From NCBI GenBank assembly GCA_024644235.1, contig JAHELJ010000022.1, positions 1-64,000 on the forward strand: DNA of 64,000 nt, in the 5' to 3' direction. The notes beneath the pieces were generated by a model. That model did no database searches. It was given only the letters and a program-made list of their open reading frames with translations, and was not told the origin of the DNA. Positions 10,150-18,502 of this stretch are shown piece after piece (position 1 is the stretch's first letter; each line of letters begins with the position of its first letter). Source of the stretch: Lewinellaceae bacterium (lineage in GTDB: Bacteria; Bacteroidota; Bacteroidia; Chitinophagales; Saprospiraceae). The position numbers were made by a program, and so were the translations under genes.

Positions 10150-10192
10150 TTCAACGCGGTTGATGTTATCGAAAGATTTTCTTCAGGAGTAG

Positions 10193-10606
10193 CTATTCTT
10201 CTACAGCTGGCTTTACTGATAATCGAATGTCATTTAATCTGCTGATACGCCTGATTGCCTGGCTGCCCCCGATAGATTGGCGGGTGTATAGATCAGTGTT
10301 AAGAGCCGCTCGTTCAACCACCACATTTTGCCAGTCCACATCCAATTCTTCGGCTACGATCATGGGCATCGAGGTCTTCACGTTCTGCCCTCCCTCCGGA
10401 TTCGGCGCCATGATGGTCACCATACCATTGTCTCCGATTTTCAGAATACCGTTGAACTGGAACCACTCTTCCGGCATGGTCAGTACTACTTCGGTAGCAG
10501 GTTCGCAGGCGGTCAACCAACCAAAGCTGAGCATGAAGCCTCCCCCGACAAGGGAACTGGATTTCAGGAAGGAACGTCGGGATACTGAAGCAAGTACATT
10601 ACTCAT
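10193..10606 (-). pseudogene. Truncated molybdopterin-binding aldehyde/isoquinoline oxidoreductase large subunit
   Basis: About 137 residues from ATG 10606. It starts with a Tat signal (SRRSFLKSSSLVGGG) and continues with the N-terminal region typical of the IorB/xanthine-dehydrogenase-type subunit: MPEEWFQFNGILKIGDNG, PNPEGGQNVKTSMPMIVAEE, then GGSQAIR. Family members are about 700 residues, so roughly 80% is missing. The last ~15 residues do not look like the family at that position, as expected of an internal deletion or a fusion joint. No molybdopterin-binding core remains, so it should be inactive. No partner 2Fe-2S subunit gene lies nearby. It borders the scar zone at 10.8-11.6 kb. Confidence 0.8.
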
Positions 10607-10779
10607 GATGATCAAATATTACAGGTAGGATAAATATCGGCTTATCGCGGGAGGGGCCCAAGGAAAAGCATTATAAAAAGGATTTCACTCAGGTTTTGCA
10701 AATCCCACTGGATGCTAAATTTGTCCAAGTGATTACTTGGATACTGCCAAATGCTCTCATTTATCCATAACTTGAAGCA

Positions 10780-11325
10780 ATGAAAACTGAATTAATGCAT
10801 GCCATGATGATTAATGGCAGGGAGGCGGAACCTGTCGAGATTCCCAAAGCGGTTCCCGGAAATGGCGAGGTAAGAGTCAAAGTAATGGCCTCCGCAGTAA
10901 ATCCAGCCGAAGAGAAAGTGATGGGAGGAGAATTTGCCGGCCGTTTTTTACATGCGAAAAACTCCCACTGGTATTGGGCTGGGACTTTGCCGGGGTAGTT
11001 GATCTTAAAGACGATGATGTTACAGATATAGAACCGGGGACTCCGGTTTGGGGCCATTTGCCGTAGTCCATGTCTACCAAGCAAGGATCCTACTCAGAGT
11101 ACATCACCATCTCACGAAATCAGTTAGCCGTAAAACCGGATAATGTGCCTTTTCACATTTCAGCAGCTTCAGCCACAGTTGCGATGACAGTCGCTCCGGG
11201 ATCTTGGCAGATTGCGTGAGGGAGGCACAGCATTGATCATCGGTGCTGCAGGTGGTATCGGATCTGTATCCGTAGGGATCGCTAAACGTCTGGGTGCAAA
11301 AGTCACCGCAATCTGTAGCATCAAG
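10780..11325 (+). pseudogene. Decayed alcohol dehydrogenase (MDR family) paralogue
   Basis: The sequence is closely similar to the intact dehydrogenase at 14324-15289 over its first ~180 codons, including the GGEFAGRFLHAK and GTALIIGAAGGIGS blocks. It carries a frameshift after HAKNSHW, an in-frame TAG where the intact gene has a Tyr codon (LPY), and a further shift near 11200. It stops abruptly at the Rossmann-fold segment VTAICS, where it joins a reversed fragment of another gene. The C-terminal half is absent. It is a relic of a gene duplication. Confidence 0.88.
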
Positions 11326-11556
11326 TACGGGGTCGGTAATCGGCACAGAAACTCCACCTTCGATAGAAAGCAGCCAAAGCGTGCCTTGCAGATCGATAAC
11401 GATTTCCTGTTGGTTGGGTGATACAGCTAATGCCATGTTTGTACCCTCTGTCAAAACAACTTCCTTTTCATAGGTTGGTTCTTGATAGGACCCAAATAAC
11501 AATTGGAGTAAAAGAAAAATCAAAATCGATACAGATCTTTCCATTGGGGGTCTCAT
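11317..11556 (-). pseudogene. N-terminal fragment of a second beta-propeller/amidohydrolase lipoprotein
   Basis: From an ATG at 11556 (or 11544) the frame encodes a signal-like segment and then LTEGTNMALAVSPNQQE, VIDLQGTLWLLSIEGG and ITDPVLDA. This matches residues ~35-85 of the 993-residue lipoprotein at 3138-6119 (KQGTNMSLAVSPGQQE, VIDLQGTLWLLPIEGG, LTDPLLDA). The match ends at 11317-11325, where the sequence becomes the dehydrogenase relic on the other strand. More than 900 residues are missing. The Cys lipobox of the paralogue is not conserved. Confidence 0.85.
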
Positions 11557-11852
11557 TTTGGAGGTCTGGTTTATGGTAAGCTAATAAAGTGCTCCCATAC
11601 GCACTCAAGATCAACACAATTCTTGCTGCTCTGATTTCTCCGAACCAAGAAAGGGTCTTTGAGAATCGTATCCTCACCCAGGAAAGATTCCGGGCCAACA
11701 CCTGGCACGCTATTGCCAATTTATCGGTGGTATCACCCAATTGATCGACTGGATTCAACTCTATTTCCAACGATCTACGAAAGTCTTCGTTTTTATGCCT
11801 ATTTTGACCCAAGCTCCATTACCTCGGTCTCCTGAACTTAAATTGTTGGAAG

Positions 11853-14255
11853 ATGATAAAGAACTATTGGAGAATATTTCTCCGGGGATTCAAACGGCAA
11901 CCAGCCTATGTTTTACTGAATGTATTGGGCTTGACGATCGGTGTTGCCGCCACATTGTTTATCCTGCTCTACATTTATACAGAGATGCGTTATGATCGAT
12001 TTCATGAAAAGTACGATCGCATTTACCGCATTTCCTCAGACATAACCGAGCCAGACGATGCTTTTCGTTGGGCAGTTACGCAGACCCCTCTCGGGTTGCA
12101 AGTTAAGAGCGACTATCAGGAGGTAGAAGAATATGTTCGGTTTATTCCCAACGGCAGAACCCAGCTGCAGCATGGTGAGCGATTTTTCTTTGAGGAAGAC
12201 ATTTACCTGGTGGACTCGACAGTTAACAATATATTTTCATTTGACTTCCTAAATGGAGATGCGGCCACTGTGATGGATGAGCCGAATTCAATCGCGTTGG
12301 CGCACAGTGTCGCTCAAAGGATTTTTGGAGGCCTGGATCCCATTGGCGAGATCCTGAAGACACCCAGCGGTCGAGAATACCAGGTCACTGGTGTCTACCG
12401 AGATTTTCCTCGTCATGCACACCTCATTCCGGCCGGGATCATATCCAGTCACACCATTGAGAATCTGGCAAATCCCGGACCTGGATCCTGGGGAGGTTTT
12501 GGCATCTACACCTATGTGCTGCTTCGAGAAGGAGCTGATGCTTTGGCTTTTGAGCAAAAATTGACGGATGTAATTGATAACCATGTCGCTACCATTTTTG
12601 ACCAGTTTGACATCAAAATCAAGTACGAACTCATTGCCCTGCCAGATATTCATTTGTCTTCGGACTTTGAGGGCGAACCCGAACCGGTGGGTGAAATGGG
12701 TTTCATTTACATATTCGGTGCTGTCGCCCTGTTTATGTTGCTGATTGCTTGTATTAATTACATGAATCTAGCTACCGCCAGGTCCACAAAACGAGCGATG
12801 GAAGTGGGTATCCGGAAGGTATTAGGATCTGAAAGGCGTCAGTTGATCGGCCAATTTCTATCCGAATCTCTGCTATTTTCATTGTTCGCTCTGGTCTTGA
12901 GCTTTCTCTTAGTTTTTCTCCTTTTGCCGGCTTTCAACAGTGCATTTGATTTACAGCTTGCTCGATCTCTGCTTTTTTCTCCCCAGATTCTCGGAGGGGC
13001 TCTGATCATCCTTCTACTGACAGGGGTGATTGGAGGCAGCTACCCCGCTTTCTACCTGTCTGGATTTCGTCCGTTAGCGGTGCTAAAGGGAAAACTTGCT
13101 AAAGGCACGGGCAACCCTCAACTTCGGAAAGCTTTGGTAAGTGTCCAATTTGCCATCACCCTCTTTATGATCATTGGTACCGGCATCATCTACGATCAAA
13201 TGAATTACTTGCGCCACAAGGAGCTCGGATTTGATAAGGAATTTTTAATGTCTTTCAGCCTTGAAGGGCAAGAAGCAAGGGAGAAATTCCTGACCTTGCG
13301 TGAGGCATTATTGCAGCATTCAAAAATATCAGCCGTTGCCACTGCAACTACCACACCCGGCGATGGATTCGGTAAGCAAGTAATGAGTGTCGAAAATTCG
13401 GAAGGTGTCATCGATCAATATGGAGTGGATAACTACTTTGTCGATTACGATTTCTTCCCGACTCTGGAAATTCCATTTGTGGCAGGGAGAAATTTCAGTC
13501 GCGAATTTGGTACTGACACTACCTTAGCAGCTATCGTCAACGAAGCCATGGTGGAGCGGATGGGCTGGCAGGACCCCCTGGGTAAACGTATTCAGTTTCA
13601 AGGTAATGATACGTTGCCGATGGCCAGGGTGATTGGCGTGGTGAAAGATTTCCATCAGCAATCCTTGTATGAGCCCATTTCTCCGCTTGTTTTTCGTCCA
13701 AGGCAACAAAATGGTGAAGTGCATGTGAGACTGGAGCCAGTGAATACCACAGAACTGTCATCTTTGATTGCCACGGTTGGTGAGACGTGGAAAGAAGTCT
13801 ATCCCAACACTCCCTTCGAGTTTGACTTTGTCGATGCTGCTTTTATGGAATTATATGAAGCCGATCAGGTTCGCGCAAGAATATTCACTTTGTTTAGTGT
13901 AATGATGATTTTGATTGCCGGCCTCGGCCTGCTGGGCTTGGCTTCATTCAGTGCGGAGCAACGTACCAAAGAAATTGGAGTCCGAAAGATCCTCGGTGCG
14001 GAAACTTCAAATATCGTGCTATTGTTAACACGGAATTTTGTTCTCCTGGTTTTGATTGCCAGCATCCCCGCCTTTGTGGCTGCCTGGTATTTCATGAAAA
14101 AGTGGTTGGATACCTTCGCCTATCATGCCGAGCTGAATTACTGGCTTTTTGGACTGGCTCTGTTCATGGTGCTGCTCATTACGATCATGACTACCTCCTA
14201 CCATGCCATCAAGGCAGCTGTACGAAATCCGGTGGATGCCCTGCGGTATGAATAG
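11853..14255 (+). CDS. FtsX-like ABC transporter permease (MacB type)
   Basis: 800 residues with the Bacteroidota-type start MIKNYWRIFLRGFKRQPAY and a first helix GLTIGVAATLFILLYIY. A periplasmic MacB-PCD domain follows (YDRFHEKYDRIYR...). Two FtsX permease modules are present, each ending with a conserved basic loop: ARSTKRAMEVGIRKVLGSER at about residue 310 and EQRTKEIGVRKILGAE at about residue 710. The C-terminus reads NPVDALRYE. These dual-module permeases work with a separate ATPase, often in peptide efflux or cell-envelope mechanotransmission. No ATPase gene is adjacent, as is common for this group. The 296 bases upstream hold no gene that I can support. Confidence 0.93.
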   Translation: MIKNYWRIFLRGFKRQPAYVLLNVLGLTIGVAATLFILLYIYTEMRYDRFHEKYDRIYRISSDITEPDDAFRWAVTQTPLGLQVKSDYQEVEEYVRFIPNGRTQLQHGERFFFEEDIYLVDSTVNNIFSFDFLNGDAATVMDEPNSIALAHSVAQRIFGGLDPIGEILKTPSGREYQVTGVYRDFPRHAHLIPAGIISSHTIENLANPGPGSWGGFGIYTYVLLREGADALAFEQKLTDVIDNHVATIFDQFDIKIKYELIALPDIHLSSDFEGEPEPVGEMGFIYIFGAVALFMLLIACINYMNLATARSTKRAMEVGIRKVLGSERRQLIGQFLSESLLFSLFALVLSFLLVFLLLPAFNSAFDLQLARSLLFSPQILGGALIILLLTGVIGGSYPAFYLSGFRPLAVLKGKLAKGTGNPQLRKALVSVQFAITLFMIIGTGIIYDQMNYLRHKELGFDKEFLMSFSLEGQEAREKFLTLREALLQHSKISAVATATTTPGDGFGKQVMSVENSEGVIDQYGVDNYFVDYDFFPTLEIPFVAGRNFSREFGTDTTLAAIVNEAMVERMGWQDPLGKRIQFQGNDTLPMARVIGVVKDFHQQSLYEPISPLVFRPRQQNGEVHVRLEPVNTTELSSLIATVGETWKEVYPNTPFEFDFVDAAFMELYEADQVRARIFTLFSVMMILIAGLGLLGLASFSAEQRTKEIGVRKILGAETSNIVLLLTRNFVLLVLIASIPAFVAAWYFMKKWLDTFAYHAELNYWLFGLALFMVLLITIMTTSYHAIKAAVRNPVDALRYE

Positions 14256-14323
14256 GGATTGGAGCAGCTGAACTATTATAGGTGTTGATCTGCGCTCAAT
14301 TTTGTACCATTGAAAAAAAAGAT

Positions 14324-15289
14324 ATGGAGCAAATGCGTGCAATGAAAATATCAGGTGGGGCAGCCGGACCTACCGACATACCTAGACCGGTTCCAGGTAA
14401 GGGAGAAGTAAGTGTCAAGGTAATAGCATCTGCGGTAAATGCGGCGGAGGAGAAAATTATGGGAGGCGAATTTGCCGGCCGGTTTCTACATGCAAAATCT
14501 TCACCTTTGGTACTGGGCTGGGACTTTGCTGGAGTTGTGGACCTCGTCGGAAATGGTGTCTCAGATCTCAAACCCGGCACACCAGTGTGGGGCCACTTGC
14601 CATACTCAGGATCTACAAAGCAGGGAACGTATGCAGAGTACATCACTATATTACGAGAACAAGTAGCGATCAAACCAGACAACGTGCCATTTCATGTTGC
14701 AGCTGCTGCCGCTACGGTAGCCATGACCAGCCTGCAGTCCTTGCGTGATATGGGAAGATTGCGAGAGGGAGGCACAGCTTTGATAATCGGTGCTGCTGGT
14801 GGCGTCGGATCGATAGCTGTAGGGATCGCCAGGCGTCTGGGTGCGAAAGTCACCGCAATCTGCAGCACCAAGGATGTGGAGCGAGTGAAGACGTACGGAG
14901 CAGATGAAATCATCGATCGAAAGAAAACGAATCCCTTTGACACGCCCTCCAAGTTTGATGTCATTTTCGACACGCCAGCTGTGCATTCATTTTCACGCTG
15001 GGCGCATAGGTTGGAAAATGGTGGCACCTACGTCACCACCCTGCCCGATCTCGGATTACTCACCGGTATGATACGAGCCTTCTTCTCATCCAAGCGATGC
15101 AAATTTGTGCAGGTCGCCTCAAAGCGCAAGGATCTGGAATTGGTGGGTGAATGGTTGAGCGACGGCATGGTTGTGCCGATCGACTCCCGTTATAAGGTGT
15201 CAGACTTGTCCTCCGCACTAAAACGTCAAACTGATCCGGCGAGGAGTGGACGGGTGGTGGTGGATGTAGAAAATGGATGGGGAGGATAG
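14324..15289 (+). CDS. NAD(P)-dependent alcohol dehydrogenase / quinone oxidoreductase (MDR)
   Basis: About 321 residues from ATG 14324; a GTG at 14282 would add 14 residues of no family character. The N-terminal GroES-like domain has RPVPGKGEVSVKV and GWDFAGVVDLVG; the cofactor-binding Rossmann fold has GTALIIGAAGGVGSIAVGIA. The structural-zinc Cys cluster of classical alcohol dehydrogenases is absent, as in the zinc-independent quinone-oxidoreductase branch. It starts 69 bases after the permease gene and may be co-transcribed. A broken paralogue lies at 10780-11325, so this is the surviving copy. Confidence 0.9.
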   Translation: MEQMRAMKISGGAAGPTDIPRPVPGKGEVSVKVIASAVNAAEEKIMGGEFAGRFLHAKSSPLVLGWDFAGVVDLVGNGVSDLKPGTPVWGHLPYSGSTKQGTYAEYITILREQVAIKPDNVPFHVAAAAATVAMTSLQSLRDMGRLREGGTALIIGAAGGVGSIAVGIARRLGAKVTAICSTKDVERVKTYGADEIIDRKKTNPFDTPSKFDVIFDTPAVHSFSRWAHRLENGGTYVTTLPDLGLLTGMIRAFFSSKRCKFVQVASKRKDLELVGEWLSDGMVVPIDSRYKVSDLSSALKRQTDPARSGRVVVDVENGWGG

Positions 15290-15308
15290 TGCTATAAAAA
15301 GTGCCGCG

Positions 15309-15503
15309 GCCATTGGGTTGTGCTTGTGCGTCCCCGCCAAGCACCTATCTCCTTAGATGAAGTCCTCAATCCGGGGCGAATTCTTTCTCCCCAAACCAGA
15401 GCAGTCGAAAAGAGCAGTGTGGCCGTTTGATTGTGCTTGTGCGTCCCCCGCCAAGCACCTTATGTCTCCCTAGATGAAGTCCCAATCCGGGGCAAATTCT
15501 TTC
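15309..15503. repeat. Imperfect direct repeat, two ~80-bp copies (period ~112)
   Basis: Copies at 15309-15387 and 15421-15503 share long blocks such as TTGTGCTTGTGCGTCCC, GCCAAGCACCT, AGATGAAGTCC and CAATCCGGGGC. The second copy differs by a few small insertions. No intact gene lies in 15290-15844. One plus-strand frame through the first copy reads DEVLNPGRILSP, similar to a dehydrogenase or oxidase C-terminus, so this may be a duplicated gene end. Downstream of the second copy I see nothing recognisable until 15845. Confidence 0.8.
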
Positions 15504-15844
15504 GAGATATCCATGTCATCACTCAACATGCATTTATTTCACCTAATCGATATCAAGCAGTCGGGCAGCTGATGTTAGGATTGGAACCAAACTGGGGATT
15601 TTTCTATTTCTAAGTTGATTTGAACTTGAAACGCTACCATTGCTCAAGGACTCTGAATGACTGGAGCTGAGCAAACCTTAGCAAGAACCTCCTTTTGGAT
15701 CTACTTCAAAAAACTCCTCCATGTGATTCCCTTTCGGATTGTTCCCGACTGCTATAGCATCGAAGGAAAATTTTCTCGGGAGAAAGAATGGAATTGCCCT
15801 TATTGTTGTTGTAGATATCAGAAGGTATGTTATAAGAATAGAAT

Positions 15845-16543
15845 ATGAGCAATATTGACCGAATCATTTCAGAACAGGTTCTTAGCTGGTCAAAGCGTCA
15901 GGCAAAGGCCAGACGCAATCAAAAGACAGAAGGGGAATGGCCCGTCATCACCATTTCCCGGGAGTTTGGCGCAATGGGCAGAACTTTGGCAAAGGAAGTG
16001 GGCAAACGAACTGGCTTCAAGGTCTGGGACAAAGAACTTCTTAGTGCCATTGCGGAAGAGGCAGGAGCTGATGAGCGTTTTCTGGCTTCTCTGGATGAAC
16101 ATCGTCGCAAAGCGATCGACGATGCCTTGTATACTTCTGTTATGGGGTCTAAGCTCGGCAATACACATTATTTTCGTTCTCTCCTGCGGGTCGTCCACAC
16201 CTTGGGAGCACATGGAAAATGCATTATTGTCGGCCGGGGCAGCAATTACATCATCAAATCCCGTTCGGCTTTGCGAGTACGCATTGTTTGCCCACTCAAG
16301 AAACGAATCTCCTACATATCAAAACGCGATGACATTTCTGAAAAAGACGCAGAGAAGTTGATCAATGCTCGTGATGCTGAAAGAAATGATTTTGTCCGGT
16401 ATTATTTCAAGCAGGATGCTTCAAGTTCCCACCAGTATGATCTGGTGCTCAATTCCGGAGTCTTCAACATCGACCAATTAGCAGAACTGATGTTACTTGC
16501 CTACGAGAAAAAGACAGGTAAAGCAGTGCCTCTCGTTGAATAG
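15845..16543 (+). CDS. Cytidylate kinase-like family protein
   Basis: 232 residues. The P-loop region ITISREFGAMGRTLAKEVG (about residue 37) matches the cytidylate-kinase-like family, in which the canonical GxxGxGKS is relaxed. DKELLSAIAEEAG follows, then a LID-like GRGSNYIIKS and KRISYISKRDDIS, and AERNDFVRYYF. The proteins are cytosolic and are predicted to phosphorylate nucleotides, but the substrate of this branch is unproven. It stands alone with no neighbour suggesting a pathway. Confidence 0.87.
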   Translation: MSNIDRIISEQVLSWSKRQAKARRNQKTEGEWPVITISREFGAMGRTLAKEVGKRTGFKVWDKELLSAIAEEAGADERFLASLDEHRRKAIDDALYTSVMGSKLGNTHYFRSLLRVVHTLGAHGKCIIVGRGSNYIIKSRSALRVRIVCPLKKRISYISKRDDISEKDAEKLINARDAERNDFVRYYFKQDASSSHQYDLVLNSGVFNIDQLAELMLLAYEKKTGKAVPLVE

Positions 16544-16646
16544 GAGCTGACTGTTCCTTTGTCCAGTTAATCCTTTGCTGGAAATAACTAGTCAAATCAA
16601 TCCTTTAAGAATAGGATGAGCAAGATCAAGTGGCTTGCGCTAGTCA

Positions 16647-17003
16647 TCATGGCTCATCATGGTCTTTCCAATTTTTCCTGATCGCTTTTTTGTCACCCGG
16701 ATATCCTTGAGCATTGTTTGGAAGTCCATAGATAGGATCTAACACATTTTGATCCGCAGCCGATGCAGGTTTAATATCTACGGCAATCCTGATGTGCTTT
16801 CCACCCAAGTCCGCCACCGGAACCTTTTTAACTTTAAATGTGACCGCTGCTTTCTCGGCATGTCCTCCGCTATTTACAAAAGGAAGCAAAGTGACCCGCC
16901 TGGGTTTAATGCCCGGATCGATCCTCACTACTCGAATGGTCCCGATTCCAAATCCATGGAGTTGATCTCCTCCGTCATCATGAACTTTTCCTTTGTGTGG
17001 CAT
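16647..17003 (-). CDS. Hypothetical protein, 118 residues
   Basis: ATG at 17003 with a clean stop at 16647. The protein is rich in Gly, Lys and Asp, begins MPHKGKVHDDGGDQLHGFG, has a beta-rich middle (RRVTLLPFVNSGG, AAVTFKVKKVPV) and ends with a basic/acidic tail (KNWKDHDEP). There is no signal peptide or membrane segment. I do not recognise the family. The beta-strand pattern could be an immunoglobulin-like domain. It lies just downstream of the short secreted reading frame at 17045-17215 and may share its transcript. Confidence 0.5.
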   Translation of the reverse strand: MPHKGKVHDDGGDQLHGFGIGTIRVVRIDPGIKPRRVTLLPFVNSGGHAEKAAVTFKVKKVPVADLGGKHIRIAVDIKPASAADQNVLDPIYGLPNNAQGYPGDKKAIRKNWKDHDEP

Positions 17004-17044
17004 CTTGTTGTGTGTTTTTTATTTGTTGATTGAATAGATTATAG

Positions 17045-17215
17045 TCAAGTGACTCGAACCACCGCTTGGACACCGTTTCCATCCAATCCACCCGGCAGGT
17101 GAAAAACCTCAGAAGTATATTCACTGGTCAGCGTCAGGCTGTCGAATTGCCCCCAGGCCGCTGATGAGCACAGCAGAATCGAAAGAAAAAGATATACAAC
17201 TCTCAAAGGAAACAT
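17045..17215 (-). CDS. Short secreted protein or truncated gene start, 56 residues
   Basis: ATG at 17215 is preceded by AAGGAG about 12 bases upstream, one of the better ribosome-binding sites in the window. The product has a clear Sec signal (LRVVYLFLSILLCSSAAWGQ) followed by FDSLTLTSEYTSEVFHLPGG and stops at 17045. It is either a small exported protein or the 5' stub of a larger gene lost to deletion. The mature part, about 36 residues, resembles no family that I know. The next gene on this strand starts 42 bases downstream. Confidence 0.45.
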   Translation of the reverse strand: MFPLRVVYLFLSILLCSSAAWGQFDSLTLTSEYTSEVFHLPGGLDGNGVQAVVRVT

Positions 17216-17293
17216 TCGATCAAGGGTTCTCCTTATAAGTTAAGTCAGTTGCTGTGAAAACTCAATGTTTTCTACAAGAGAGGGTCGCAATAC

Positions 17294-17323
17294 TTTGGTC
17301 CAAGCCCATAAATTGTATCTTTT
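17294..17323 (+). promoter_or_regulatory. Possible Bacteroidota-type promoter of the ThuA gene
   Basis: TATCTTTT at 17316-17323 is close to the -7 consensus TAnnTTTG, and TTTGG at 17294-17298 sits 17 bases upstream in the place of the -33 TTTG element. Transcription would begin near 17330. This is a motif match only. Confidence 0.3.
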
Positions 17324-17383
17324 CTTTTTGGAAATGACCTATCTGATTGAAGGATCATGCAACAAGGGAGGTATAACCAGTTG

Positions 17384-18415
17384 ATGTCACATTTTAAAAG
17401 CCCTCTGCTCATTTATGTCATTGCGCTAATTTTCATATCGATCAAAACCGCTGCAGCACAGGATCATCCCGCTCCCCCCGATCCCCGCAATCACAGCGAG
17501 GTCGAAGCGGCACTGGCTAAAGCCCCCGGGATCAACCGCAAGAATCTTCGCGATCTCCACATCGTCCTGCTGGCGAGTGAAAAGGACCATGGTCTGCATG
17601 AGCATGACTACCCTCTCTGGCAGCAGAATTGGGCAATGTTGTTGGGTGGATCTCAAAGCGGCAGCGAAGCGACTCGATTAAATATGTACGGACCGGCTAT
17701 CGAGGTAGACCGTGAGGACATGAAGGCCGGTGCGCCCAACGTCAAGGTCGAAACGGCCTGGGATTGGCCCTCCAAGGAACAGTTCCAAAAAGCTGATCTG
17801 ATTGTCGCCTTTTCGGTGGTGAACTGGAGCGAAGTGCGGAACGCCGAACTAAGGGATTTCTTGTCACGTGGAGGCGGGCTTGTCCTCATCCACATGAGTT
17901 GTGTGGTCGCCGACGGATCTGGTCTTGATGACGAGATAGCCAGCCTAATTGGCTTGAGTTGGAATTGGGACCACACCAGATGGCGCCACGGACCCATGAA
18001 CCTTGAAATTGCCCAACCGGACCACCCCATTTGTCTCGGCCTTCCGCCACAAATGTATTTCCTGGATGAAGCCTATTGGCCTTTGTACGGAGATCGCTCG
18101 AAAGTGACGATCATTGCGACTTCAAAGGAGACAGATCGAAATTTCGCCCTCCGCGATGAGAATGGAAACATTGATTACAGCAATATGGCAGCCATCCAAC
18201 AAAAATGGCCCGAAGAACCCACCAAAGATGAGCCCATGTTCTGGACCTATGCATATGGAAAAGGACGAGTATTCGGATGTATACTGGGACACTACACCTG
18301 GACCTTCGACGATCCCTATTTTCGCATACTATTGTTACGAGGCATGGCCTGGGCTACTGGGGAATCGCCCTATCGATTTGACCCGCTGGTGTTGCGAGGA
18401 GCTACGATTAGATGA
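17384..18415 (+). CDS. ThuA domain-containing secreted protein
   Basis: About 343 residues from ATG 17384, preceded by GGGAGG at 17366-17371 and followed at once by a Sec signal (LLIYVIALIFISIKTAAAQ). An ATG at 17357 is possible but puts nine extra residues before the signal. The mature protein carries a ThuA/trehalose-utilisation fold: LRDLHIVLLASEKDHGLHEH, the strand QKADLIVAFSVVNWS, the nucleophile-elbow-like GGGLVLIHMSCVV, and the closing YGKGRVFGCILGHYTWTF. The family is class I glutamine-amidotransferase-like, seen with sugar-degradation genes; its biochemistry is poorly known. It is convergent with the S74 protein gene. Confidence 0.85.
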   Translation: MSHFKSPLLIYVIALIFISIKTAAAQDHPAPPDPRNHSEVEAALAKAPGINRKNLRDLHIVLLASEKDHGLHEHDYPLWQQNWAMLLGGSQSGSEATRLNMYGPAIEVDREDMKAGAPNVKVETAWDWPSKEQFQKADLIVAFSVVNWSEVRNAELRDFLSRGGGLVLIHMSCVVADGSGLDDEIASLIGLSWNWDHTRWRHGPMNLEIAQPDHPICLGLPPQMYFLDEAYWPLYGDRSKVTIIATSKETDRNFALRDENGNIDYSNMAAIQQKWPEEPTKDEPMFWTYAYGKGRVFGCILGHYTWTFDDPYFRILLLRGMAWATGESPYRFDPLVLRGATIR

Positions 18416-18433
18416 CCGTGAAATCATGAATGG

Positions 18434-18452
18434 CATGCCTATTTCAGGCATG
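18434..18452. terminator. Hairpin between convergent genes
   Basis: CATGCCT (18434-18440) and AGGCATG (18446-18452) form a perfect 7-bp stem with a five-base loop, between the ThuA gene (ending 18415) and the S74 gene (ending 18459). There is no T-tract on either side, so its role as a terminator is uncertain. Confidence 0.35.
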
Positions 18453-18453
18453 A

Positions 18454-18502
18454 ACCGGTCACCGGCCCTTTACCCTTAGCCTTTCACCCTTGACCTCTAG
18501 GC
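18454..18502. repeat. 7-bp tandem repeat tract (STRR-like), partly coding
   Basis: Seven consecutive degenerate heptamers: ACCGGTC, ACCGGCC, CTTTACC, CTTAGCC, TTTCACC, CTTGACC, TCTAGGC. The tract forms the 3' end of the S74 protein gene on the minus strand and encodes its tail LEVKGERLRVKG. An 18-base block, ACCGGCCCTTTACCCTTA, recurs at 23290-23307. Confidence 0.75.

Noticed and set aside
11557-11852. A plus-strand frame reading ALKINTILAALISPNQERV and a 114-codon minus-strand frame
   Set aside because: Neither has a good start or recognised motifs; they may be a gene scrap upstream of the permease but cannot be supported.
15656-15848. 63-codon plus-strand frame before the cytidylate-kinase-like gene
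   Set aside because: No conserved motif and a Cys-rich end typical of chance translation.
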